From Candidatus Zixiibacteriota bacterium (lineage in GTDB: Bacteria > Zixibacteria > MSB-5A5 > GN15 > PGXB01): a stretch of 64,000 nt of DNA. The notes beneath the pieces are model-generated. The model did not search any database. It saw nothing but the letters and a program-made list of their open reading frames with translations, and was not told the DNA's origin. The stretch is from NCBI GenBank assembly GCA_016933955.1, contig JAFGTT010000009.1:1-64000 (forward strand), given 5' to 3'. A program made the translations under genes and the position numbers. Shown piece after piece: positions 9,394 to 16,847 of the stretch (position 1 is its first letter; every line of letters begins with the position of its first letter).

Positions 9394-9421
9394 TTGACTT
9401 TTACCGATATTGGCTTATATT
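9394..9421 (+). promoter_or_regulatory. Sigma-70-type promoter
   Basis: TTGACT at 9394-9399 and TATATT at 9416-9421, separated by 16 bases. Each matches the consensus at five of six positions. Transcription would start near 9428, about 36 bases ahead of the ATG at 9464. Confidence 0.55.
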
Positions 9422-9463
9422 TAAAGCTGTACTAACCGCAATAACTGCAGAAGAGAGAGAAAA

Positions 9464-11368
9464 ATGCACACCCACAGGCTTCCCGCCCAAAAGACCGTTA
9501 TTTTTATTCTTTTGTTTTTTTCAGCGATTATTTCGCCGGCTCTATCCCTGGATCAGACCGTTGGATTGCTTACCTGCGATTCCGCTTCTTTTTTGGGATA
9601 TACGCTTTTCACTCCCATTTCTTCATCCAGTACCTATTTGATCGATAATTACGGACGGCTGGTCCATGAATGGCATAACGATCATACCCCCGGGCTATCC
9701 TGTTATCTTCTTGAAAATGGCAACCTTCTTCGGACCATGCATCTCATCGGAACCGGCGGGGCCGGAGGCGGATTCCAGATGATTGATTGGGACGGAAATA
9801 TTTTATGGGAATATGAATATTACGGTGATGACCATCTTCAGCATCACGATGTCGAATATCTTCCTAATGGCAATGTCCTGGTTCTGGCCTGGGAAAAAAA
9901 GACTTTCGAGGAAGCTGTCAATGCCGGGAGAAATCCTGCCTTACTTGCCAATGACACGCTATTGCCGGAACATGTCGTAGAAATTCAGCATACCGGCGTA
10001 AATTCCGGCAATATTGTCTGGGAGTGGCATCTCTGGGATCATCTCGTTCAGGATTTCGATTCCACCAAAGATAATTTCGGGGTGGTCGCCAATCATCCCG
10101 AACTGGTTGACATAAACTACATTCTGGCCAATCGAGCCGATTGGATTCATGCCAATTCGGTGCAGTATAATGCCGATCTGGATCAGATCATTATAAATAG
10201 CAGAAGCTTCGATGAATTCTGGATAATAGATCATGGTACCACCACTGCCGAAGCCGCCGGTCACACGGGCGGCAATCGGGGACGGGGAGGCGATATTCTC
10301 TATCGCTGGGGAAATCCGGCAACATATCGGGCCGGTAATATCAACGATAAGCGGTTATTCAAGCAACATGACGCCCACTGGATCGCGCCCGGTCTTCCGG
10401 GCGAAGGCCATATTATGATTTTCAATAACGGTACCGGACGACTCGACGGTAACTATTCCACAGTGGATGAAATTATCACTCCGGTTGATGAAAGCGGCAA
10501 TTACACCCTTCCCGATCCCGGGGAATATTTCGGTCCCGATAGCGCTGTCTGGAAATACAAGGCCGGCCCGCCATCCAGTTTTCTGGCCCGGAGGATTTCA
10601 GGTTCCCAACGTTTTGCCAATGGCAACACCCTTATTTGTTCCGGAGTCCAGGGCCGCTTTTTTGAGGTCACCCCGGACGGTGATATTGTCTGGGAATATA
10701 TTAACCCGGTTACGGCCAATGGAATCGCCACCCAGGGTGATTTGCTTCAACAGGAAATCAATGATGTTTTCCGGTGTTACCGCTACGCTCCTGATTTCCC
10801 CGGATTGGCCGGCCACGATCTTACGCCGGGAGCTCCGATCGAGATTTATCCCTTAAGCCTGTATGGAACCAATCATATCCCGGAAAACCCCGAACGACTC
10901 GATCCGGTCACCTTCTCTGCCATGATAACCTGCGAAATCGCAATTGCTCAGGTGGAATTATATATTGATACCGGGGATGGTTTTCATGCTTTTACTATGA
11001 CCACAACCGGCGGCTTTCCCAACGATTCGGTTTATACCGCTACCGTCCCCCCCCTTCCCGCCGGAATCGATATTGCCTACTATGTTACGGCGGTCAATGA
11101 TACCGGCGGCACTGCTTCCGATCCGGTCATCGCTCCCCTTACTACCTATCATTTTACGGTGGCCTTTATCTGCGGTGACCCCAACAACAGCGGCTCGGTT
11201 AATATACTGGATGTTACCTGTCTGATCAATTATCTGTACAGAGACGGTTCCTCTCCCGTTCCGGAGGAATCCGGAGATGTCAACAACTCCGGAGGAGTTA
11301 ATATTCTGGACGCCACCTATCTGATAAATTATATCTATCGGAGCGGTCCGGATCCGGTCTGCCCGTAA
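9464..11368 (+). CDS. Secreted arylsulfotransferase-like protein with dockerin tail
   Basis: 634 residues. A signal peptide (to about residue 29, ALSLDQ) is followed by a six-bladed propeller of the arylsulfotransferase (ASST) family: repeated DxDGNILWEYEY-, VWEWHLWDH- and DGDIVWEY-type blades, with His-rich active-site segments DHLQHHDVEYLPNGN, WIHANSVQYN and KQHDAHWIAPG. An Ig/Fn3-like domain follows (about 470-565). The C-terminus (about 568-634) holds two dockerin-like calcium loops, DPNNSGSVNILDVTCLINYL and DVNNSGGVNILDATYLINYI. Dockerins in this lineage decorate secreted proteins without a cellulosome. Sulfate-ester transfer or a structural propeller role are both possible. It has its own promoter at 9394-9421. 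Confidence 0.82.
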   Translation: MHTHRLPAQKTVIFILLFFSAIISPALSLDQTVGLLTCDSASFLGYTLFTPISSSSTYLIDNYGRLVHEWHNDHTPGLSCYLLENGNLLRTMHLIGTGGAGGGFQMIDWDGNILWEYEYYGDDHLQHHDVEYLPNGNVLVLAWEKKTFEEAVNAGRNPALLANDTLLPEHVVEIQHTGVNSGNIVWEWHLWDHLVQDFDSTKDNFGVVANHPELVDINYILANRADWIHANSVQYNADLDQIIINSRSFDEFWIIDHGTTTAEAAGHTGGNRGRGGDILYRWGNPATYRAGNINDKRLFKQHDAHWIAPGLPGEGHIMIFNNGTGRLDGNYSTVDEIITPVDESGNYTLPDPGEYFGPDSAVWKYKAGPPSSFLARRISGSQRFANGNTLICSGVQGRFFEVTPDGDIVWEYINPVTANGIATQGDLLQQEINDVFRCYRYAPDFPGLAGHDLTPGAPIEIYPLSLYGTNHIPENPERLDPVTFSAMITCEIAIAQVELYIDTGDGFHAFTMTTTGGFPNDSVYTATVPPLPAGIDIAYYVTAVNDTGGTASDPVIAPLTTYHFTVAFICGDPNNSGSVNILDVTCLINYLYRDGSSPVPEESGDVNNSGGVNILDATYLINYIYRSGPDPVCP

Positions 11369-11388
11369 AACCTGATTTGTCAGAACGG

Positions 11389-12183
11389 TTATGTTTTTTC
11401 TGTGACGAATATCATCTCGGGCGAATGACCGCTCAATGGTGAGCGATCGAAATCACCGAAGACTTCGAGAATTTTAAATCCTGCCCTGGCCAGCAAATGC
11501 TCCATCTCATAACGGAAAAAATATCGAAATGGAAAGGCCTGCACTATCCGGGAGGTTTCCCCCTTGGAATCGGTGAGATAATAAATCAGTTCGACTTCAT
11601 TGACCTGTTCTTCAGGATGAAAAGCGGCTACTCGGTGATTTCGTCGAAGACGACGGCCATCGGGCAGATCGATATCGGAGAAATCTTCCATTTCATTCAT
11701 GAAAGCCGGATTATTGATCCTCTTCAGGTCCGTCTGGAAAACATCGAACACCAGACGATCGTCTCCGTTCAAATGACGGTTGATATTTTTCAGACAGGCC
11801 AGTTGCTCCTCGACCGTAACCAGATGCTGAAAAACCCGGAACGGCATGATGGCCAGATCGAATTTCCGGTCAAGATCGATTGAGATGATATTTCCCTGAA
11901 TTAACCGAATTCTGTTTTTTATTTCATCTGGGCATTTTTCAAGTTTCTCCCGGCACCTGCTCAGCATGAACTCCGACAGATCAACACCGGTTATTTGACA
12001 TCCGGCTTCAGCCACCGGAATTAAAATCCGTCCGGTTCCGGACCCAAGTTCAATTATATCACCGCCGGATTCCATACAGCAACGAACAAAAAAATCAATA
12101 TCCGGGCGGCTTCTGTATCCCGGTACATAGTCATAGAGCTCGGCCAGAATCGGTTGATCTTCGTAACTCCCATATCGACTCAT
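11389..12183 (-). CDS. Class I SAM-dependent methyltransferase
   Basis: 264 residues from the ATG at 12183, which has AAAGG seven bases upstream; a TTG five codons earlier is the alternative. Motif I is DIIELGSGTGRI, the acidic ribose-binding position follows in ITGVDLSEFML, and the fold ends with the expected C-terminal strands (FPFRYFFRYEMEHLLARAGF). The N-terminal YDYVPGYRSRPDIDFF resembles small-molecule methyltransferases of the Methyltransf_25 group. The substrate is unknown. It is convergent with the arylsulfotransferase gene, 20 bases apart. Confidence 0.85.
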   Translation of the reverse strand: MSRYGSYEDQPILAELYDYVPGYRSRPDIDFFVRCCMESGGDIIELGSGTGRILIPVAEAGCQITGVDLSEFMLSRCREKLEKCPDEIKNRIRLIQGNIISIDLDRKFDLAIMPFRVFQHLVTVEEQLACLKNINRHLNGDDRLVFDVFQTDLKRINNPAFMNEMEDFSDIDLPDGRRLRRNHRVAAFHPEEQVNEVELIYYLTDSKGETSRIVQAFPFRYFFRYEMEHLLARAGFKILEVFGDFDRSPLSGHSPEMIFVTEKT

Positions 12184-12272
12184 AATAGTACCTTTCAATC
12201 CGGCAAACCCTGATCACCTGTTAACCGTAACATTGCGATTCTCCAGTTTCGGAATACTATCACTTCGCTTTC

Positions 12273-13475
12273 CTACGTCCGGGCGATACTGTTTTTGCGG
12301 GCGCGAACCGAAATCTCCTCAATCGCGGTAATCGCTTGGTCGATATGCTCCTCGGTGTTAAACGGCCCCACCGCAAACCGGACACCGCCGTGAATATCGA
12401 CAATCCCGAGCTGCTGATGGACCAGCGGGGCACAGTGCAGGCCGGTTCGGGTGGCAATATTGAAATCGACATCGAGCATAATCCCGACATCACCGGCCTC
12501 CATCCCCTCGATGTTTATGGTTACTGTGGCCAGGTGGTTATCCAGGCTGTTACAGCAGTAAGCAATCACGCCCCCGATATTTTTGAATCCGGTCACCAGT
12601 TTTGTAACCAGCCGCATCTCTTTTTCATAGATTTTCCCGACACCGCCCTGCTCCTCGATCCATTCCTGGCCCGCCCAGAGCGAGGCGATTCCCATCACGT
12701 TGGGCGTCCCGTATTCCATCCGGAAAGGATACTCATCGAGATGATACGGATAGGCCGAACGCACCCCGGTCCCGCCGGATCGAGTATGCCTGATATCGAC
12801 ACGTTTGCGGACACATAACCCGCCGATCCCGGTCGAGCCCATGAGCGATTTATGCCCGGTGAACGCCAGCACATCGATATTCATCGCCGTCATATCGATC
12901 GGTACCATCCCCCCCGTCTGCGAAACATCGGCTCCGAACAACACCCCCATCTCCCGGCATACTTTCCCGATTTCCTTCATCGGTTGGATGGTCCCGATAA
13001 CATTGGAACCATGATTGACCATAACCAGCCGGGTGTTGCGCCTGATGGCTTTCCGGATGTCCTCGGGATCGACAAAACCGTCTTTATCGAAGGGGACATA
13101 GGTCGCCTCCACTCCCCGGTCGCGGACCAGGTGATTGATCGGACGGATAACCGAATTGTGTTCCAGGTTGGTGGTGACAACATGATCTCCGGGACCCAGC
13201 AAACCCTGGATAATCAAATTAAGAGCATCGGTGGCATTATAGGAAAAACAGAGTCGTTCCGGGGCATCCTCATCACCGCCGAAAAATTTGGTCAGACGCT
13301 TGCGGAGATTTTCGACCACATTACCGGCCTCGATCGCTTTGTCGAAGCCGGAACGACCGGGATTGACCCCGCACTGCCGGTAAAAATCAACCATGAATTT
13401 ATATACTTTATCCGGTTTTGGCCATGAGGTGGCGGCGTTATCCAGGTAAATTAGTTCGGAATCAAGGCTGTCCAT
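12273..13475 (-). CDS. Cysteine desulfurase-family PLP enzyme (class V)
   Basis: 400-residue class V aminotransferase. It begins IYLDNAATSWPKP and lacks the longer N-terminus of IscS/SufS, which is the pattern of the cysteine-desulfurase-family clade related to selenocysteine lyases. Lys209 in FTGHKSLMG is the PLP Schiff-base residue, His106/His155 line the pocket, and Cys348 in RTGLHCAPLVH is the likely persulfide cysteine. Expected reaction: cysteine (or selenocysteine) to alanine with transfer of S or Se. The true substrate cannot be told from sequence. A transcription-terminator-like hairpin sits 36 bases upstream of the start, which raises the possibility of attenuation. Confidence 0.85.
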   Translation of the reverse strand: MDSLDSELIYLDNAATSWPKPDKVYKFMVDFYRQCGVNPGRSGFDKAIEAGNVVENLRKRLTKFFGGDEDAPERLCFSYNATDALNLIIQGLLGPGDHVVTTNLEHNSVIRPINHLVRDRGVEATYVPFDKDGFVDPEDIRKAIRRNTRLVMVNHGSNVIGTIQPMKEIGKVCREMGVLFGADVSQTGGMVPIDMTAMNIDVLAFTGHKSLMGSTGIGGLCVRKRVDIRHTRSGGTGVRSAYPYHLDEYPFRMEYGTPNVMGIASLWAGQEWIEEQGGVGKIYEKEMRLVTKLVTGFKNIGGVIAYCCNSLDNHLATVTINIEGMEAGDVGIMLDVDFNIATRTGLHCAPLVHQQLGIVDIHGGVRFAVGPFNTEEHIDQAITAIEEISVRARKNSIART

Positions 13476-13500
13476 GTTATCACCATATTTGAAATTCGCA

Positions 13501-13532
13501 AAATAAAAAAGGACACAGCCGTCGGCGTGTCC
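13501..13532 (-). terminator. Intrinsic terminator upstream of the class V enzyme
   Basis: On the minus strand a nine-pair GC-rich stem (GGACAC and GCC arms, one bulged base, three-base loop) at 13532-13511 runs straight into six T and then ATTT. It ends transcripts coming from the DUF4010 gene side, or acts as an attenuator for the downstream class V gene. Confidence 0.8.
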
Positions 13533-13693
13533 CGATGTCTAAATTATAAGCCCCTTAGAACAACAGATACAAAAAAGCAGTTTCATCAATTACCCTTTGT
13601 CCCGGCACGGTCGATATCCCCATAGCTTTCGGCCGGGAACAATTCTGTCTCATCTTCCGGCTTATAAGATAAGCAAAAAGCCGGTTTTGTCAA
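13511..13693 (-). ncRNA. Candidate structured leader or small RNA
   Basis: The 200-base gap between the DUF4010 gene and the class V enzyme gene has ordered structure on the minus strand. A TTGACA lies at 13693-13688. Nine-base arms TTATAAGCC (13667-13659) and GGCTTATAA (13552-13544) are perfectly complementary and would close a 124-nt domain. Inside, TTGTTCCCGGC (13642-13632) pairs with GCCGGGACAA (13606-13597), one bulge. The domain is followed by the terminator at 13501-13532. An alternative hairpin pairs AAGCCGG with an upstream CCGGCTT, so two exclusive folds exist. I cannot match it to a known riboswitch, 6S or SRP RNA. Confidence 0.4.
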
Positions 13694-13732
13694 TGCGGTA
13701 AACGTGGATAACAGCGACCGATGTGACAACGG

Positions 13733-14974
13733 TCAATTGATCAGGATGACGGGCAGATGGAGAAGCGCCCAGAGGCCGTAACGCCAGGCTGTTTCACCCC
13801 TGATTTCCCGGGCCAGATAACCAAAATAGATTCCTTTCATGATGGTGTTACTCATCATGGAAACGATAATGGCTTTCAGGAGAAGCGCCTGGAAGGCGGC
13901 GGCGTTGTTGACCAGGGAAAGAATAAAGGGGTCGATATCGGTGACACCGGTGATACCGGCCAAAACCAGCAGGCCCGCGGCTCCATAGAACCGACGAATA
14001 AGCATGGTTACAACGGTCAGAAAAACGAAAAGCGAGGCGAAAATAAGGGCCGGTTTGATTTCGAAGGGGTTGGGGGGGCTTTTCACGATCGGCTTCTGGC
14101 CGAAACTGACCGGTTTTTTGATAAACAGGGCCAATGCCACGCCCACAGCCGCCAGAATAACCAGTTTAAGCCAGATATGAGTAACGAATTCCGGCTTGAT
14201 AATCCAGATCAAGACCAGAATCCGAAGATACATCACACTCCCGGCCAGGATCGAGGCTTGGAGAGCATCGCCGCTCTGTTCCGGGGTTTTTCGGGCTATC
14301 CGCCCGGCGGTGATAGTGATAACGGTACTGGAGACAATCCCTCCCAGGATACCGGAAAGTTTTAACCCGATCCGGTCGCCGAATTTCTTGGACAGGAAAT
14401 AACCGGCAAATCCAAGTGAGGAAACCAGAACCACGATCTGCCAGATATGGCGGGGATTGAGGTTGAACTGGGTGTATTCCTGGTTGGGCAGTACCGGCAG
14501 AATGATCAGGGTCACGATCAAAAATTTGACCACCGCCAGAAATTCAGCCTTATCCAGACTTTCGACATAATCCTCGATCTGGGCTTTTTCGGAAAGCAGG
14601 AAGGTGGCGATAATCCCGAGGGCCATCGGCACCCAGATATCGGCCAGAAGGCAGAGCGCGCCGATGATAAAAGTCAGGATGGCGGCCACCTCGCTGGTCC
14701 AACCGACATGACCCTGGCGAAGTTTGGCCAGGTAACCGACCAGGGCCAGCGATGTCATGGCGATCAGGCCGACCGGCAACATCCACTCCGCCCCGATATT
14801 ATACAGCCAGGCGCAACCGAATCCGAAAACACCGATCAGGGAATAAGTCCGGACCCCGGCAAAGACCCGGCCTTTGGAAATCATCCCGGATCTTTCCCGC
14901 TCCAGACCGATCAGAAAAGACAGACCGAGAGCAATAAAAAATCGCAGTTCAAATGGGACGGTCAGATTATCCAT
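13733..14974 (-). CDS. MgtC/SapB-DUF4010 family membrane protein
   Basis: 413 residues, about eleven to twelve hydrophobic segments. The N-terminal third matches the MgtC/SapB domain: FFIALGLSFLIGLERER (residues 12-28) and the GVRTYSLIGVFGF and SEVAAILTFIIGAL segments. The remainder is the DUF4010 region, ending LVNNAAAFQALLLKAIIVSMMSNTIMKG. Proteins of this architecture are inner-membrane proteins of unknown transport function; MgtC itself inhibits the F-ATPase in pathogens, which need not apply here. The gene is monocistronic as far as can be seen. The stop codon is followed by the structured spacer. Confidence 0.85.
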   Translation of the reverse strand: MDNLTVPFELRFFIALGLSFLIGLERERSGMISKGRVFAGVRTYSLIGVFGFGCAWLYNIGAEWMLPVGLIAMTSLALVGYLAKLRQGHVGWTSEVAAILTFIIGALCLLADIWVPMALGIIATFLLSEKAQIEDYVESLDKAEFLAVVKFLIVTLIILPVLPNQEYTQFNLNPRHIWQIVVLVSSLGFAGYFLSKKFGDRIGLKLSGILGGIVSSTVITITAGRIARKTPEQSGDALQASILAGSVMYLRILVLIWIIKPEFVTHIWLKLVILAAVGVALALFIKKPVSFGQKPIVKSPPNPFEIKPALIFASLFVFLTVVTMLIRRFYGAAGLLVLAGITGVTDIDPFILSLVNNAAAFQALLLKAIIVSMMSNTIMKGIYFGYLAREIRGETAWRYGLWALLHLPVILIN

Positions 14975-15115
14975 AAAATATTACCGTAATCATATAATAT
15001 TATATTTCGGCCGATGTCCACAATATTATACCGGTCGGCCAAATCAGTTTTCCCGGGAAGACCGGGTTGAATTTTAACACGCCGGTGTTAACGAATCATT
15101 TTCATCGGTTGCATT

Positions 15116-15565
15116 ATGTTCCCGACCCCGTATATTCAGTCTGAAATGAATTATCGCAAACGGCTCAGGAAAACCGGCCGGTTGGGACCCTTGCGCGGGG
15201 TGGCTCTCCCCCGCCGAAAAAAGTTCGAGCCGGTGATGGAGGCCGGGACCGGGGTAAAAGTGCGGTCCGGTTATGAGAAAAAATGTGTCGAATATTTCGA
15301 AAAGAATCATATCCGTTTCAGTTATGAACCGTTGATTTTGCTTGAGGGGCGGCAGTACCGTCCCGATTTTTTCCTGCCCGATCTGAACCTGTTTGTCGAG
15401 ATTTGCGGTTACCGCCATATGCCGCACTATCGCGACCGGATGGAATTCAAACGCCGGTTATATGAGAAACACAACCTGCGGGCGGTTTTCATAAGCTACA
15501 GCGGCCGGGGCAGTCTCGAGAAACTTCTTGAAACGGCACTGAGAGATTTCAATCAAACCGCCTGA
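15116..15565 (+). CDS. Small PD-(D/E)XK endonuclease-like protein
   Basis: 149 residues. The C-terminal 100 residues form a restriction-endonuclease-like core: VRSGYEKKCVEYFEKN (helix), then YRPDFFLPDLNLFVEICGY (about 81-99) with the Asp and Glu of the PD-x(n)-ExK signature, where Cys stands at the usual Lys position. A RDRMEFKRRLYEKH helix follows. Related small proteins (DUF559, Vsr and TnsA relatives) are standalone nucleases of uncertain role. The N-terminal 50 residues are basic. Start uncertain: ATG 15116 or ATG 15146, neither with a good Shine-Dalgarno. Confidence 0.7.
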   Translation: MFPTPYIQSEMNYRKRLRKTGRLGPLRGVALPRRKKFEPVMEAGTGVKVRSGYEKKCVEYFEKNHIRFSYEPLILLEGRQYRPDFFLPDLNLFVEICGYRHMPHYRDRMEFKRRLYEKHNLRAVFISYSGRGSLEKLLETALRDFNQTA

Positions 15566-15974
15566 TATCCCGGCAGTTTTCATAAACTACAGTCCTTTTA
15601 GGTCGAAATCCCCTGCGGTTTCGACAATAATACTGCTACCTCACCCTTAATCCGTCCTCACCCCCGTTTTATATGAAAACCAATTCCGCTATTCCATCAA
15701 AACACAAGCACCATATAGTTAATGTAGTGCAAACCCCAGAAAAACTTTTTACTGACAAAACGAACCCATTTTTATTTAAAAATCTCCCGCCGGATGAAAC
15801 AAACCCATTTTACTATAAGACCATGAACAACACGCTATTGACTGAATTAAAAGGCTATGTATTTCCAAACCTGATGCATAAGTTTTCCTCCTCATCCATT
15901 TTCCCCACCCCTTCACTGCTGAATAATACCCCGCGCCCTTTCTTATATGAACCATTAACCAAAGGGCCACAACC
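15566..15974. repeat. Repeat-bearing stretch left of the KHGL-type gene
   Basis: No protein gene. It contains two copies of a GAACCCATTT-type repeat: one at 15740-15773 within a longer unit starting AAAAACTTTTTACTGAC, one at 15791-15812 within a GGATGAAAC unit. The longer unit recurs exactly (33 bases) at 16587-16619 on the other side of the gene at 15975. Short open frames here translate the repeat (KTNPF, ETNPF) and are not believed to be genes. Confidence 0.6.
15740..15772 (+). repeat. 33-base direct repeat, left copy
   Basis: Identical to 16587-16619. It consists of A5-C-T5, ACTGAC and then the shared core AAAACGAACCCATTTT. The two copies bracket a single gene at a distance of 847 bases. 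Confidence 0.85.
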
Positions 15975-16550
15975 ATGTCCGTCAGCGAAAAACAACTCCT
16001 TGCCAACCGCGCCAATGCCAAAAAATCAAACGGACCCATGACCGCCGAGGGTAAAGCCGTCTCATCGCGCAACGCTATTAAACACGGCCTCTATGCCGCC
16101 GATATTATTATCAACTCGCCCCATCTCAAAGAAGACCCCGACGACTATGATTACCTCCTCTCCAGCCTCTTCGACGAACTTAAACCGGTCGGCGTTTTCC
16201 AGGAACAACTCGTCCATAAGATCGCCAACTGCCTCTGGAGATCCCGCCGCGCTATCTCTGCCGAAACCGCCCGGATCAACCGCCAGCTCGATAATATCGA
16301 TCACGATCTCGCCGAACACCACCGCCAAAACCTTCGCCGTCTTCGCGATAACCCCGATCATCCCGCCCGATCCGCCGAACAGCTTGAACAAACCCGCGCT
16401 GATCTGATTGGATGCCGGACCATTCCCGATCTGGAATACTGCCGCAATATCCTTCGCTATGAGATGCGCCTCGACCGCCAGATGGACCGCGCCTTCAAAC
16501 TCCTCCGCCTTCTCAAAGACGATGATACCGAAATGACCCGGCTTGCCTGA
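15975..16550 (+). CDS. Hypothetical repeat-flanked protein (KHGL type)
   Basis: 191 residues, strongly helical, rich in Arg, Asp and Leu, no cysteine pattern or catalytic motif apart from Cys at two positions. The N-terminus LANRANAKKSNGPMTAEGKAV followed by SSRNAIKHGLYA is a recurring signature of a multi-copy family in several environmental bacterial lineages; the function is unknown. The N-terminal motif resembles the opening of some phage small-terminase or DNA-binding proteins, which is only suggestive. It is flanked by exact 33-base direct repeats and further related short repeats, so it may be a mobile or domesticated cassette. Codon use is unusually C-rich at third positions compared with neighbours. 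Confidence 0.65.
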   Translation: MSVSEKQLLANRANAKKSNGPMTAEGKAVSSRNAIKHGLYAADIIINSPHLKEDPDDYDYLLSSLFDELKPVGVFQEQLVHKIANCLWRSRRAISAETARINRQLDNIDHDLAEHHRQNLRRLRDNPDHPARSAEQLEQTRADLIGCRTIPDLEYCRNILRYEMRLDRQMDRAFKLLRLLKDDDTEMTRLA

Positions 16551-16740
16551 AAAATTATTCCAAAGGATGAAACGAACCCATTTTGCAAAAACTTTTTACT
16601 GACAAAACGAACCCATTTTCAAAAAGCTACCGGGTGGCCCAGGTCTTCAGACCTGGGATTTTCAATTCACCGGATCACGTTTCCTGTATCTTTCTATTGG
16701 AAATTTTACAGGAGGATGAAATGAACCCATTTCGACATAA
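16551..16740. repeat. Repeat cluster right of the KHGL-type gene
   Basis: Three further copies of the GAACCCATTT core: 16563-16584 in a GGATGAAAC unit, 16587-16619 (right copy of the exact 33-base repeat) and 16711-16733 in a GGATGAAAT unit. Sequence following the last copy is loosely similar to that following the copy at 15791. Between them lies the perfect hairpin at 16638-16657. Confidence 0.65.
16638..16662 (+). terminator. Perfect 8-bp hairpin with short T tract
   Basis: CCCAGGTC, loop TTCA, GACCTGGG, followed by ATTTT. It could terminate the gene ending at 16550. The same compact palindrome is of the kind seen as a dispersed repeat in some environmental genomes, so either role is possible. 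Confidence 0.5.
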
Positions 16741-16761
16741 CACCCTGAATAGCTGTCTCTT

Positions 16762-16792
16762 AAAAAGGCCGCCTCCGAAAATTCAGGCGGCC
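16762..16792 (-). terminator. Intrinsic terminator of asnS
   Basis: On the minus strand GGCCGCCT and AGGCGGCC (16792-16785 with 16774-16767) form an eight-pair stem followed by TTTTTA. It lies 55 bases past the asnS stop. Confidence 0.85.
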
Positions 16793-16847
16793 CGAATCGA
16801 TTCGATATTCAGTGATTTTATTGTATCCGACAGTTCGGCCGGCAGAC

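Noticed and set aside
9331-9435. 34-codon frame with GGAGG just upstream
   Set aside because: It covers the -35 and -10 boxes of the arylsulfotransferase promoter and ends 28 bases before that start; the resemblance to a gene is probably chance, although the ribosome site is good.
15975-16550. Prophage small terminase
   Set aside because: Only the N-terminal motif is suggestive; no other phage genes, integrase or attachment sites are present.
15740-16740. CRISPR array
   Set aside because: The repeats have irregular spacing, enclose a protein gene, and no cas genes are nearby.
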